DNA of 34,509 nucleotides from Sphingopyxis terrae subsp. terrae NBRC 15098 (GCF_001598815.1 NZ_BCZQ01000038.1:1-34509); one strand, 5' to 3'. Counted from the first letter of the stretch, positions 7,020 through 15,520 are shown. Translations and numbers: made by a program. Notes: generated by a model from the sequence alone, not told the origin.

Positions 7020-7105
7020 CGCCGCAGCTCCCGCCAGATGATGACCACCATGATCGCGACGACCAGCGGCGCCGCGATCAGGAAGATGGTGTCGGCGTGG
7101 GTCAT
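7016..7105 (-). CDS. 29-residue single-span membrane peptide
   Basis: ATG 7105 to TGA 7016-7018 encodes a peptide with a short polar start (MTHADT), a hydrophobic stretch (IFLIAAPLVVAIMVVIIW) and a basic tail (RELRR), giving an N-out, C-in topology. Both ends overlap neighbours by ATGA. It lies in the lysis cassette and may modify holin function; this is positional inference only. Confidence 0.55.
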   Translation of the reverse strand: MTHADTIFLIAAPLVVAIMVVIIWRELRR

Positions 7106-7185
7106 TCCGGTGGCACCCCCACGACAACAGAAAGAGAAAGAAAGTCCGCGATGTGCTTAGCTGTATCAGCGTGTTCGTTTGTCAT
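7102..7185 (-). CDS. 27-residue peptide, possible remnant of a class II holin
   Basis: ATG 7185 opens a frame ending at 7102 (MTNEHADTAKHIADFLSLSVVVGVPPE). The start resembles N-termini of small two-span phage holins ('...VD.LS..T..GTL...LP'), but it stops before any complete membrane span. It may be a decayed holin or a genuine regulatory peptide. RBS is weak. ATGA coupling to the next small gene argues for translation. Confidence 0.4.
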   Translation of the reverse strand: MTNEHADTAKHIADFLSLSVVVGVPPE

Positions 7186-7192
7186 GCCGGTG

Positions 7193-7255
7193 TCACCGTC
7201 GCCAAGCGATAAGACGGACCATGGCGGCGTTGCCGGGGTCGGTAGGGTTCGTCAT
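7193..7255 (-). CDS. 20-residue open frame after the tailspike
   Basis: ATG 7255 begins one base after the tailspike stop and ends at TGA 7193-7195 (MTNPTDPGNAAMVRLIAWRR). There is no clear RBS. It fills the only gap between tailspike and lysis genes; similar very short frames begin many phage lysis cassettes. Weak candidate. Confidence 0.25.
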   Translation of the reverse strand: MTNPTDPGNAAMVRLIAWRR

Positions 7256-7256
7256 T

Positions 7257-9011
7257 TCAGTACCCGGGATCATAGCCGGTGCGCGCGGCAACGAATCTAA
7301 GGGGGGCGAGGCCGATGCGGACGCTGTTCGTGGACGAGGCCCGCGTCATGATGATGTCGCCATCGGTCTGCACTTGACACAGCGCCGCGACCCTTGCCCC
7401 CGTTCCCACATCATAGCCGGGAAGTTCGAAAATCTCCTCTACTTGCGGGCGCATTCCGGCAGGGAGGGTTGCAATCTGGACCGCGTTCTGCGCCGACGAT
7501 GGCCCGTCAGCATACCCGCTGAACCTTACCTCATCATCGATGATCTGGGCATACATCGATGCCGCGCAGGTCCAGCTGTTTTGCAGGGCCGTAGAGGACG
7601 AGCCACCGAGTGCCTGTGCATTATTCCGGACCCGCCGCGTCCCTACGCCTCCGTCGTTCACGGTGAGAAGGTCGTTTACATCCAGCGTATTGGAAGAGTA
7701 GGCGGGATAGACGGTGAAGCCACCCCCGCCCCGATCTCCGCGGAAGTTTTGGACCGCAGCAAGGTAAGTGTGCTTCACGCCGCTATCGGCAATCATCATG
7801 TCTTCGTCCGTGGTCTTGCCCCACGTGTTGGTGCCGACCTTGACGCCCTCTATCGTTCGCCCGCCGCTTGTCTTCATCACAATGCTGTGTTCCAGCGCCC
7901 CGCCGCCGAAGTTGTTGCCAGCGATCTCGATATCCCGGAGCGAGTAGGTCAGCGCCTCAAGGATGATGTGCGCCTCGTCGGGGTGTCCATTGGTGCCGAT
8001 TTGCTCAATCTGGTTGTTAAGGATGATCACGCGGCTGCCCCCGATGATATGGATCGCGCCGTTGGTCGAGGTGATGACGTTATCGCGGATAAGCGTGTTG
8101 AACGCCCCAGCGACGACGTTGACCTTGATGCCGGTGCGCAGACCGCCGATGTTGTTTCCGATAAGTCGGCAAGCATCCGCGCAGCCGTCCAACAGGACGC
8201 CGTTGACAATATCCATGCCTTGGAAGGTGTGCATTTGCGAGGTCATCCCAGCGATCCGCAGCGCGGCTTCCGCTTGATCGTCCCGACCGGCAATGCGACC
8301 ACCGATGAAGCTATAGTTAAGCTGCGCCGCGTCAACCCCGGACTGGCTCTCAACGTTCAGGGTGGACTTTGCCGTATAGCCCAGCGCCACTTCTGCCCGG
8401 AAATTGGTGAACAGCATGGAATTGCTGCTGCCTTCAAGCGTCTCTCCCGGAGCGATACGAACGTCCACAAGATTGATGGCGGGGTTGGTCCCCACTCCTA
8501 GAATTGTGGCCCCATTCTCCCCTCTGATGTTGATGTGGCGCGTGATAGAGAGGCCATCGGAAAAGATGACCCCGCCGGGAAGCAGTAGCGTAGAGCCAAG
8601 CGGAGCCTCGTCTACGGCAGCTTGTAGCTTCGCAATATCGGACGAGGTGGAAAGTCCACTAACGCCCCAGTCCCTTGCCGAGACTGTTTGCTCGAACAGG
8701 GTCTTGGCGGTCGCCGAGACAGTGCTGGGTTCGCTGCGCTTGACGCCAACCATCTCCCCGCCAGAGGAAGAGGCGAGCACCGCCTGAGACACCCCAAGCG
8801 CATCGATCGCCTGCGATACCCGCTGCGGCGTCATCGCCTTATCGCTGACTACGCCCGCCTCTGCCTCGGCCTGCGATGCGACAGGAAATCCAGACGACAC
8901 GAGCTGCGCCGGCGTGGCTTTCTTGACCCCGCTGCCATCGTCGATGATGATTGCGGAACTGGTATTGACCGACCCGGCAGCAGGAAGGTCGCGCGGGAGA
9001 ATCTGTGCCAT
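7257..9011 (-). CDS. Tailspike / tail fibre with beta-helix domain
   Basis: This 584-residue protein opens with a tail-fibre attachment region (MAQILPRDLPAAGSV...IIIDDGSG) and a segment typical of fibre proteins (AEAEAGVVSDKAMTPQRVSQAID, about 46-72). A pectate-lyase-like right-handed beta-helix appears to follow from about 105 to 430: TARDWGV-type entry (SARDWGVSG), 'LLLPGGVIF', and repeated 'NNxI', 'IxGNN', 'IxxNxI' rungs. The C-terminal 110 residues look like a separate beta-rich tip. It likely binds and perhaps depolymerises host surface glycan. Its ATG shares one base with the TAA of the collar-domain gene. Confidence 0.85.
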   Translation of the reverse strand: MAQILPRDLPAAGSVNTSSAIIIDDGSGVKKATPAQLVSSGFPVASQAEAEAGVVSDKAMTPQRVSQAIDALGVSQAVLASSSGGEMVGVKRSEPSTVSATAKTLFEQTVSARDWGVSGLSTSSDIAKLQAAVDEAPLGSTLLLPGGVIFSDGLSITRHINIRGENGATILGVGTNPAINLVDVRIAPGETLEGSSNSMLFTNFRAEVALGYTAKSTLNVESQSGVDAAQLNYSFIGGRIAGRDDQAEAALRIAGMTSQMHTFQGMDIVNGVLLDGCADACRLIGNNIGGLRTGIKVNVVAGAFNTLIRDNVITSTNGAIHIIGGSRVIILNNQIEQIGTNGHPDEAHIILEALTYSLRDIEIAGNNFGGGALEHSIVMKTSGGRTIEGVKVGTNTWGKTTDEDMMIADSGVKHTYLAAVQNFRGDRGGGGFTVYPAYSSNTLDVNDLLTVNDGGVGTRRVRNNAQALGGSSSTALQNSWTCAASMYAQIIDDEVRFSGYADGPSSAQNAVQIATLPAGMRPQVEEIFELPGYDVGTGARVAALCQVQTDGDIIMTRASSTNSVRIGLAPLRFVAARTGYDPGY

Positions 9012-9850
9012 TAGCTGTTGCTCGCTTTGATGATCTTGGTCAGGATGATTGTCGGCTGCACGTTGGGGTGTGCTTGCCCGCCACCAGTGGATGCAGCCGT
9101 CCCGGAAAGTGTGTGCGCGTGATCCCCAGCAGAACTGGTGGTGGAAGTGGTCGATGAACTGAGCGATTCCCCCGCGCCAGAGGCGCCGCTAATCCCGTTA
9201 GCCCTTTGATAAGTATGAGTGTGAGCGCCTGCGCTATTAGTGCTTCCCGACAGGTTGTGAGTATGCGCAGGCATTTGGGCTTCGGTCAGCGTCATATCCT
9301 GCGCGCCTCCGCTAGCTCCAAGCGTCTGGCTGTTCGGAGTCGATAGCCGACCCGCATAACCGCCCTGATCGACATCGCGTCCGGCAACGACACGCCCGCG
9401 CAAATCGGGCAGATTGAACGTCGAGGCATCGGGCGCGCCATATGTGGTTCCAATGACCGCGAACAAGGCAGCGTAAGTGGTCCGGCTCAATGCCTGCCCT
9501 GCGCAAATCAGCCATCCAGTCGGCGCGGACGATCCCGCGTAATCCATTACCGCACCAATGGGAGCGCCAGTCGATGCCGAAAGCTGCGATACCGTCGCGG
9601 CGTCGGTTGGCTGCGTTCCCGGTGCCAGATTGGTGACACGGAACCCGCCCATGTTGAGATTTGTCCGCATCCCGCCTTGGCCATCGCGTGACAGGCTGCC
9701 CGAAATTGCCTGCGCGATGTCCTGGAGCGGCGGATTGTGCTGCGACGGCACGATATCCTCGCCGACCGAGACGAGAGAGCCGCTGGGGAGACTGTACGAT
9801 CCGTCTGAGGCCCTAGGAATTGTCCTTACTCCGCTTGTGCCGCGAGGCAT
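9011..9850 (-). CDS. Tail fibre with phage tail collar domain
   Basis: The 279-residue protein has an N-terminal virion-anchoring region containing NLNMGGFRVTNLAPGTQPTDAATVSQL, a fibre motif. A tail collar (Mdp-type) domain follows from about 95 to 160: GAPIGAVMDYAGSSAPTGW, CAGQALSRTTYAALFAVIGTTYG and FNLPDLRGRVVAG. Then comes a His/Ser/Thr/Gly-rich stretch (PAHTHNLSG, GAHTHTYQ, GDHAHTLSG) that in related fibres can coordinate metal. Probably a short fibre or adaptor holding the adjacent tailspike. The plus-strand HNH gene starts 19 bases beyond its start. Confidence 0.85.
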   Translation of the reverse strand: MPRGTSGVRTIPRASDGSYSLPSGSLVSVGEDIVPSQHNPPLQDIAQAISGSLSRDGQGGMRTNLNMGGFRVTNLAPGTQPTDAATVSQLSASTGAPIGAVMDYAGSSAPTGWLICAGQALSRTTYAALFAVIGTTYGAPDASTFNLPDLRGRVVAGRDVDQGGYAGRLSTPNSQTLGASGGAQDMTLTEAQMPAHTHNLSGSTNSAGAHTHTYQRANGISGASGAGESLSSSTTSTTSSAGDHAHTLSGTAASTGGGQAHPNVQPTIILTKIIKASNS

Positions 9851-9869
9851 CAGGTGTTAACGTCGCCAC

Positions 9870-10460
9870 ATGCCGTTCAAGAACCCCGATCCAATCTACA
9901 ACGTGTGGCAAGGAATAAAGCGCAGATGCTTGAATCCGCGAGCAAAACAGTTTGATGACTATGGAGGTCGCGGCATCGAGATATGCGAGCGCTGGCTTCA
10001 TAGTTTTGCAAACTTCAAAGCCGATATGGGTCCGCGGCCACCCGGACATTCGATTGATCGCATTGATAACGACAAGGGCTACTTTCCCGACAATTGCCGT
10101 TGGGCGACGCGATGTGAGCAGCAGCGCAATCGTCGACAGACGAGAATCGCGGTGATAGGCGGGGTCAGCTACATCGCCTCCGAACTTTCCGAGCGCTCGG
10201 GCCTGAAAACAGACACCATCATGAGCAGGGCGGCGTTGGGGCTTTCTCTCGATGAGGTGATTTCTCCGAAACGGCGAGCGACAGGGCGGGGTTGGACGAA
10301 AGGCGTCATTGCCAGTCGTGCCAAGCAGCTTGCAAAGACCCATTGCGCTCACGGCCATGAATGGACGCCAGAGAATACAAGGATTACGCCAGAGGGCTGG
10401 CGTAATTGCCGGACCTGCCACCGCGAAAAGATGAGAAAGCGCACTGCCGCAGGACTTTGA
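9870..10460 (+). CDS. HNH homing-endonuclease-like protein
   Basis: The 196-residue protein has the signature W..IKRRC.NP (13-22), YGGRGIEICERW (31-42), GHSIDRIDNDKGYFP (59-73) and NCRWAT (75-80), a mobile HNH endonuclease family common in phages. His60 and Asp63 fit the HNH core, and CRWAT..EQQRNR completes the domain. Residues about 98-131 look like a helix-turn-helix (SYIASELSERSGLKTDTI). The C-terminus has a Cys/His module (CAHGHEW...NCRTC). It sits between two minus-strand virion genes and reads against them, as expected for a mobile insertion. No intron boundaries were seen, so it is a free-standing gene. Confidence 0.85.
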   Translation: MPFKNPDPIYNVWQGIKRRCLNPRAKQFDDYGGRGIEICERWLHSFANFKADMGPRPPGHSIDRIDNDKGYFPDNCRWATRCEQQRNRRQTRIAVIGGVSYIASELSERSGLKTDTIMSRAALGLSLDEVISPKRRATGRGWTKGVIASRAKQLAKTHCAHGHEWTPENTRITPEGWRNCRTCHREKMRKRTAAGL

Positions 10461-10465
10461 TGCGC

Positions 10466-10490
10466 GAGGCATTGGCTAAGCCTCCTTTTT
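10466..10490 (+). terminator. Rho-independent terminator after the HNH gene
   Basis: GAGGC (10466-10470) pairs with GCCTC (10480-10484) across a 9-base loop, followed by CTTTTT to 10490. It begins 5 bases after the HNH stop. It would end the antisense transcript before it enters the convergent ejection-protein gene, suggesting the endonuclease moved in with its own expression unit. Confidence 0.7.
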
Positions 10491-10506
10491 CGTGTAGGTG
10501 GGGGCG

Positions 10507-10680
10507 ATGACGACAGGCGAAACGATTTTCATCGTCACCTTCTGCAAGGGCATCGTGCTGTATTGGCTCGACAAGCGGAAGGAACGGAAGCAGCAGCGCA
10601 AAGCCATGGCTACGGCCCTCCCAACTGCGACACGGCCGCAGGTGCTGCTAGAAGACCTGCGATCCGGTCCCTCGCGATAA
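10507..10680 (+). CDS. Small putative membrane protein, convergent with ejection gene
   Basis: ATG 10507, preceded by AGGTGGGGG, opens a 57-residue frame with one hydrophobic segment (TIFIVTFCKGIVLYWL) and a very basic segment (DKRKERKQQRKA). The last 71 bases overlap the 3' end of the opposite ejection-protein gene, and a terminator lies just upstream, so it would need its own promoter. It could be an antisense artefact of a GC-rich gene end. Confidence 0.35.
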   Translation: MTTGETIFIVTFCKGIVLYWLDKRKERKQQRKAMATALPTATRPQVLLEDLRSGPSR

Positions 10681-13252
10681 TTTCCTCACCGATAGCGCGC
10701 ACGGTCGGGTTGCGATCGGCCAGCAGAGCGCGCGTGATGACCGCTCGGCTCGTCCGGCTCGCATAGGGGCCGGCAAGCAGCGCCGTTGCCGCTGCACCAA
10801 GCATGGCGCCGCTCCCCGCTCCTTCGAGGCCTTGACCTTCGTCAGCGTTGGCATAACCAGCACCGCCGCTGAGCAGGAGCGGGATGGTCAGACGCCCAGC
10901 CGTGCCGCTATCAGGGACGCGCGAGGGCAAGACTTCCTGCCCCGCCCGCGACAATTCATAAAGCGGCTGCTGGGTCGTTCCTGCCGTGTTTCCGAAGCGG
11001 CGCGCATTGGCGGTCGATGCGTCGATAAGCTGCGACGGCATAAACATGCCGGGCTCGTTTGACCGCGCGCCATTGCGAGCGCGGACAACAGCATCGCGCA
11101 GAACCTCGATGTTGCGGTTCGCCTCGTTTGCAGAACGATAGGCGGGTAGAGCGTCCGGTTGCTGGCGCTGCAACAGCCCTTCGAGCGCATTTTCAGCCTG
11201 CCCGGTAACGTCGCCGAAATCATAGCCATAGGGCTGATTGGCGACTGCCCGCGCATCTTGGCGAAGTCCGCGGATCGACTGCTGGAAATCGCGGCCGCTG
11301 AGATTGCCCTGATTGTCGAAAGCCTGCCCCACGCGCGTCGGAAGCGTATATTCGAGCCCCGATCGCATCGGATCGGGAAGCTCGCGACCCGCCGCGATCG
11401 CCGCCGTCATGTCGTTGATGAACGGAGCATCAGCGGACACGTTCACTGGATCGAGTGCATCGCGATAGGCTTGTCTGCGCGCCTGCCGAGCGAGATCGAT
11501 GCCAGCCTCACCCGTCACGCCCTTCGTCGTCGCGCCGATCGGAGCAAGCGCCTCGTCGAACGCGGCCCGATTGAAGTCAGATAGGCCCTCCCCGCGCATC
11601 GCTCGAATACGATCGCCGACGAGAGGAAGGCCTGCGAGACGATCCTCGACGGCCTGCGTGGTCCCGCCAAGCAATTGGCCGACAGTAAGGCGAACATTGG
11701 AATCGGCAAGGCGGCGACGAGCGCTATCGGTAACGCCAGCAACGGCGCGACCAGTAGCACGAGCGGTGCCGCGACCAGCAGCGCCGCCAGCAAGCCCGAA
11801 AAGCCCGCCCCATGCACCGCCAGCGATGCGAGACTGGTTGGGATCGTCCGCCGAGCCAGCGCCATAGCCGGTGCCGAGCAGCAAATCTCCTGCCCGCGCG
11901 CGACCCACGGCGCCCAAGCCTGCCCGGCCCAGCGCCGCCTCTGCGCCGACCCCGCTCAGCACCCCGCCGCCGATCTGTCCCGCGAGATAGGAGCCGGGAT
12001 TGCGCTCCTGTACGCCGGTCATCACCGCGCGCGCCATGTCAGGGTTCGCCGAAAGATTATCCAGCGTGCCAAATGAAAGAATGTCGCCAGCCCCGATCAA
12101 AGCGGAACCGGGGGAGAAGCCGCCGGGTGCTTCCCACAACGCCGCATCACCGATCGCCTTCATCACCCCGTTCGCTGGCTCCCAGATACGTTCAAGGTCG
12201 ACAGGGATTTGCTTGCCGGGATTCTTCTTCGCCCAAGCGACAGCATCCTCGACGCCAACCGCCTTGTCACCCAAACCGGGGCGCACGCTGTTGAGATAAG
12301 CGCGCACTTCCTCGGCTGAATTTCCGCGCTGGAACATCGCCGCAACCGTCGCATTGACGCCGGCAAGAGCGGGATCTTCGACAGCCTTTCCCTCCGACGA
12401 AAGGACAGCATCGCCACCCCCGAGCGGCGGCTCTCCCATCGGTGTCGCGGGAGGGTTATTCCCGCCGCCGCCAGAAGGCGCCTGCCCTCCGCCAATCGCG
12501 GGTGGTTTGGCGCCAGCAACGTTTAGGCCGTATTTCTGCGCTACGTCGGGCTGGTCCGGATTCTCGCCAGCCATGAGCGCCATCGAGCGGCGATAATGCT
12601 CTTCGATGCGCGCAAGGTTCTTGCGCAGTTTATCCTCGCTCTGACGTTGGTCCAGAGATGCGACGGCTGAACTAAGCAGCTTCAATTCATTTTCAGTGAC
12701 AGACCCCAACGCGCCGCCAGTTTTTGACTCTTCGCGCATCTGCGTCAGGCGGTCGAAAGAAAGATTCGCCCTGATCGTGTCAAGCGAACCACCAAGATCG
12801 GTGTTCTGCTGCCCGATGATCGGGACATGGCCGAATGCATTGGAGCCGAGAAGATTTCCCGTGCTCGACCAGTCGATGTTACCCCGCGCATCATCGATCG
12901 CGGACAGGACATTATCGCCCTGCAAGGTGCGGCGGGCCTGTCGGACTTCCGGGGTTACGGGCGGCGCGGTGTTGGCGTTGTCCATCGCCGCTGCCGCTGC
13001 CTGCTGCTCTTTCAGCGCCGCCTCAGCCGCTGCGGCCCTTGCTTCGGCCGCGGCAACACGATCTGCGTAAGGGGCCTGAGCGCTCTTGATCTGGGCGTCG
13101 GCTTCGGCACCGCGAGCGTCGGCGCCTTCCTTCATCTGCGTCGTCGCGCTCTTCGGAATGATCCGCCCACCCTGAGCGCCGCCGACGCGTACCCAAGGCT
13201 GGCCGGGACCGCTGTGCTGATAGGTCACGCCATTATATTCGCGCGTCTCCAT
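10610..13252 (-). CDS. Internal virion / DNA ejection protein
   Basis: This 880-residue protein is the largest in the window. The N-terminal 100 residues are charged and coiled. Residues about 130-215 contain IDWSSTGNLLGSNAFGHVP, FDRLTQMREESKTGGALG and ELKLLSSAVASLDQRQS, a module found in many phage ejection and structural proteins. The middle and end have long Gly/Ala-rich weakly hydrophobic stretches (AALGRAGLGAVGRARAGDLLLGTG; GSGAMLGAAATALLAG), as in podovirus proteins that insert into the cell envelope to pass DNA. The position between tail and fibre genes fits. The exact family is not identified. Confidence 0.7.
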   Translation of the reverse strand: METREYNGVTYQHSGPGQPWVRVGGAQGGRIIPKSATTQMKEGADARGAEADAQIKSAQAPYADRVAAAEARAAAAEAALKEQQAAAAAMDNANTAPPVTPEVRQARRTLQGDNVLSAIDDARGNIDWSSTGNLLGSNAFGHVPIIGQQNTDLGGSLDTIRANLSFDRLTQMREESKTGGALGSVTENELKLLSSAVASLDQRQSEDKLRKNLARIEEHYRRSMALMAGENPDQPDVAQKYGLNVAGAKPPAIGGGQAPSGGGGNNPPATPMGEPPLGGGDAVLSSEGKAVEDPALAGVNATVAAMFQRGNSAEEVRAYLNSVRPGLGDKAVGVEDAVAWAKKNPGKQIPVDLERIWEPANGVMKAIGDAALWEAPGGFSPGSALIGAGDILSFGTLDNLSANPDMARAVMTGVQERNPGSYLAGQIGGGVLSGVGAEAALGRAGLGAVGRARAGDLLLGTGYGAGSADDPNQSRIAGGAWGGLFGLAGGAAGRGTARATGRAVAGVTDSARRRLADSNVRLTVGQLLGGTTQAVEDRLAGLPLVGDRIRAMRGEGLSDFNRAAFDEALAPIGATTKGVTGEAGIDLARQARRQAYRDALDPVNVSADAPFINDMTAAIAAGRELPDPMRSGLEYTLPTRVGQAFDNQGNLSGRDFQQSIRGLRQDARAVANQPYGYDFGDVTGQAENALEGLLQRQQPDALPAYRSANEANRNIEVLRDAVVRARNGARSNEPGMFMPSQLIDASTANARRFGNTAGTTQQPLYELSRAGQEVLPSRVPDSGTAGRLTIPLLLSGGAGYANADEGQGLEGAGSGAMLGAAATALLAGPYASRTSRAVITRALLADRNPTVRAIGEEIIARDRIAGLLAAPAAVSQLGGP

Positions 13253-14088
13253 TATCGACCTCCCAGCGTCAGGCCATTGCGCTGCATGAACGCGCGCGCC
13301 TCTTTCTCACCGCCAAGGGCTTCCGAGATGACCTTGAAACCCGCTTGGTCGATCATGTTCGGCGCCTGCGGTGCGGCTGACGCGGGCGGCGGGTCATCGA
13401 AGAAGTCGGGCGGAAGCGTGTCGGGTGTCCCACCGCCGCCCAGCGCCCCCGCGATGCCGGAACGCGGGCCGACATAGGTTCCTTGTCCGCCGAGGTCGGG
13501 AATGATCGCCAGCGGGTCGTTCAGCGTCGTGATGCGGTCCTGCGCTGCCTTGCGGGCATATGCGGGCTGCGTCGGATCGTTGGCGATGTTCGATAGCTGC
13601 ACGATCTCCGGCTGTTCGCGGTTCGCCCATTCAAGTTGCTTCATCGCAACCTTCTGCTGGTTCTCAAGCTGCATCTGCGCGATCGCCTTGACGCTATCGC
13701 TCGCATAAGGGTCGCTTAGGATGCCGTAGAGGTTGCCCGCCGACGCGGGAGGATTCGCACCGGCGGGCGCCGAGCCGGAAGGGGTGCCGCTCGGATTCAA
13801 GAGGGACTGCGCGATCTGCGCGCTATAGTCCGTATTGCTCTGCGCCGCCTTGTCGGCCTTGCGTTCGCGAAGCGCACCGATGACATTCTCGGACACGCGC
13901 GCGAGGCCCTGCCACGGCGATGCGACGGGCGAATAATCGACCTGCGTCATCTGCGCAGCCAATTGGCGTTCGCGCGCGATATCTTCCGGCGTCAGTCGGC
14001 GACCGCCCTGACCCCATGTGAAGGGCTGCTGCTGAGGCTGTGCAAGCTGCGCCGCGATGATCGCGCCGGGAGGAAGCGCGCCGATCAT
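13252..14088 (-). CDS. Probable internal virion protein
   Basis: The 278-residue protein starts MIGALPPGAIIAAQLAQPQQQPF and has a helical region (RLTPEDIARERQLAAQMTQVDYSPVASPWQGLARVSENVIGALRERKADKA, about 30-80). A Gly/Pro/Ala-rich centre and a C-terminal helix (GFKVISEALGGEKEARAFMQRNG) follow. The 'SPWQGLARVSENVIGAL' pattern is common in podovirus internal or ejection proteins. It overlaps both neighbours (CTATGA upstream, one base downstream), suggesting balanced co-translation with the ejection protein. Confidence 0.6.
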   Translation of the reverse strand: MIGALPPGAIIAAQLAQPQQQPFTWGQGGRRLTPEDIARERQLAAQMTQVDYSPVASPWQGLARVSENVIGALRERKADKAAQSNTDYSAQIAQSLLNPSGTPSGSAPAGANPPASAGNLYGILSDPYASDSVKAIAQMQLENQQKVAMKQLEWANREQPEIVQLSNIANDPTQPAYARKAAQDRITTLNDPLAIIPDLGGQGTYVGPRSGIAGALGGGGTPDTLPPDFFDDPPPASAAPQAPNMIDQAGFKVISEALGGEKEARAFMQRNGLTLGGR

Positions 14089-15062
14089 AGAACCGCCTCC
14101 GCATAGCGCACGGCCTTGAAGCCGTTATGGCCCTCGACGACCGCTTCGGGATGCAGCTTTTCGACTTCATCGGCCATGAGGCCCAGATGCGTGGCGCCGC
14201 CCGCCTTGTAGCGATAGGAATAGACCGGCAGGCCATTGTCGAGCGTGCCGACGCGCTTGATCTCGGTCTTGAGGCGCCGGTCGGACATGATCGCGGCGCT
14301 TCCGAGCGAACCGGCGAGACCGAACAGGCCGCCCATGCCCGACTGATAGGCGGCGAGCTTGTTCTGGTAATTCTGCTGCACGAGGCCCGAATAATCGACG
14401 CCTCCGACGCTGGTTTGCGGGGTCGCGCTCGACATGCTCGCCGGGTTCGATACCTGGCTGCCAGAAAGTAGCGCCGTGATTTCGTTGATCGGCTGGTTGC
14501 GGGTCGCGAGGGCCTCGGAAAAGGCCTGTTGGCGTCCGGTCAGCGCCAGTTGGTTGAGCTGGTCGCTGTTCGCATTGGTGAGACGCTGCATTTCAGCATC
14601 CCAGCCGGCGCTTCCGGGGCGGAGGCCGGCGTTGATGAGCCGGGTGCGCAGCAAAGCATCATTGCGGTCCTGCTGCTGGAGAATGCGCGGGCTCGCCAAG
14701 TCCCACGCCCATTTTTCCGCGTCCTGATTATTGAACTCGAACGGCGTGTTCAGATAGTCTTGCAGTTTGGCGGACTGCTCCGACGCGAGATTGGCGATGT
14801 TCGTCTCGGCCTGCTGCGATGCGTCGAAAATCGCCTGCTGTTCGGGCGTGAATGTCGTGGTCTGGGTGTAGCGCGGGACCGTGTAGTTCTTGCCATCCGC
14901 GCCCATGAACGAGGTCGAACCGTTGGGCGAATAGGTGACACTCCCCCACGGGTTGACCTGATCGGTCATGTTGAGAAGCTGCTGCGTGACCGCGGTATTC
15001 TGATTATACTGCGATTGCGCCTGCGCCGTGGCTACGGGATCGGGGGCTTGAGGGCTTTTCAC
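14085..15062 (-). CDS. Virion protein with C-terminal S74 intramolecular chaperone domain
   Basis: The 325-residue protein has a long Gln/Asn-rich helical N-terminal part (QAQSQYNQNTAVTQQLLN; TFTPEQQAIFDASQQ). It ends in an S74 peptidase/chaperone domain from about 259: MSDRRLKTEIKRVG, with Ser260 as likely autocleavage nucleophile, then PVYSYRYK, LGLMADEVEKLHPEAV and AVRYAEAVL. Such domains trimerise fibre-like proteins and then cleave off. The start is GTG 15062; no strong RBS, and a 9-bp perfect hairpin lies directly upstream (15067-15098). The upstream neighbours suggest an internal or tail component. Confidence 0.75.
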   Translation of the reverse strand: MKSPQAPDPVATAQAQSQYNQNTAVTQQLLNMTDQVNPWGSVTYSPNGSTSFMGADGKNYTVPRYTQTTTFTPEQQAIFDASQQAETNIANLASEQSAKLQDYLNTPFEFNNQDAEKWAWDLASPRILQQQDRNDALLRTRLINAGLRPGSAGWDAEMQRLTNANSDQLNQLALTGRQQAFSEALATRNQPINEITALLSGSQVSNPASMSSATPQTSVGGVDYSGLVQQNYQNKLAAYQSGMGGLFGLAGSLGSAAIMSDRRLKTEIKRVGTLDNGLPVYSYRYKAGGATHLGLMADEVEKLHPEAVVEGHNGFKAVRYAEAVL

Positions 15063-15066
15063 TCGC

Positions 15067-15098
15067 GGACCTACTCGGGACGTGCGCGAAGTAGGTCC
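15067..15098. promoter_or_regulatory. Perfect inverted repeat upstream of the S74-domain gene
   Basis: GGACCTACT (15067-15075) and AGTAGGTCC (15090-15098) form 9-bp arms around a 14-base loop. On the minus strand the arm ends 5 bases before the GTG start. There is no T run, so it is not a standard terminator. As mRNA it could protect or be cut, or hide the poor RBS. Confidence 0.55.
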
Positions 15099-15142
15099 AG
15101 CCGCACCAGATACCGGGACTATGCCAGAATCCCTTTATTCGG

Positions 15143-15520
15143 TCAATAGCGCCATTCCTTGGCAATTATCCCGATCAGCGTAGCATCCAGCCCCTCGCCA
15201 TATTGGTCCCGCAACACGCCTTCGACCTTGCCGCCGAGCCGGATCGCATAGTCGACAACTTTGGGATGGGGCGTCGTAACGGTCATGCGCGAACAGCCGA
15301 GTTGGCCGAAAACATAGCGCCCGACCTCGCGGATAAAGCCGCGCGTCCATCCTTCCCCTGCGATCGTCACATGGACGGATTTACCCTCCCAGCAATGGAA
15401 GATGACGCCGGCCACAAGCGCGCCGTCTTTTTCGAGGCCCATCGTCGTGTAGGGCGGCGTAATAGGAAAGCCGAGGCGTTCGGAAACGAAGCGGGCAACG
15501 CCCTCCCCATCGACGATCAC
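15143..15520 (-). CDS. GNAT-like acetyltransferase
   Basis: The 125-residue protein has the order of a small GNAT domain: N-terminal helix (GEGVARFVSERLG), TMGLEKDGALVAGVIFHCWEG strands, VHVTIAGEGWTRGFIREVGRYVFGQLGCSRMTVTT (cofactor-binding region to helix and strand) and AIRLGGKVEGVLRDQYG. Similar proteins sit among virion genes of many podoviruses, target unknown. Start GTG 15520 overlaps the upstream TGA. Short for the superfamily (about 150), with no clear R/QxxGxG/A loop, so activity is uncertain. Confidence 0.65.
   Translation of the reverse strand: MIVDGEGVARFVSERLGFPITPPYTTMGLEKDGALVAGVIFHCWEGKSVHVTIAGEGWTRGFIREVGRYVFGQLGCSRMTVTTPHPKVVDYAIRLGGKVEGVLRDQYGEGLDATLIGIIAKEWRY

Noticed and set aside
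7179..8501. 440-codon plus-strand frame opposite the tailspike
   Set aside because: Antisense shadow of a clear beta-helix protein, with no RBS-coupled neighbours.
9813..10472. 219-codon minus-strand frame opposite the HNH gene
   Set aside because: The plus strand encodes a recognisable HNH family with a terminator; the opposite frame has no motif.
9850..10500. Group I intron around the HNH gene
   Set aside because: Flanking virion genes are complete with their own starts and stops, and no intron core was seen. The HNH is a free-standing gene.
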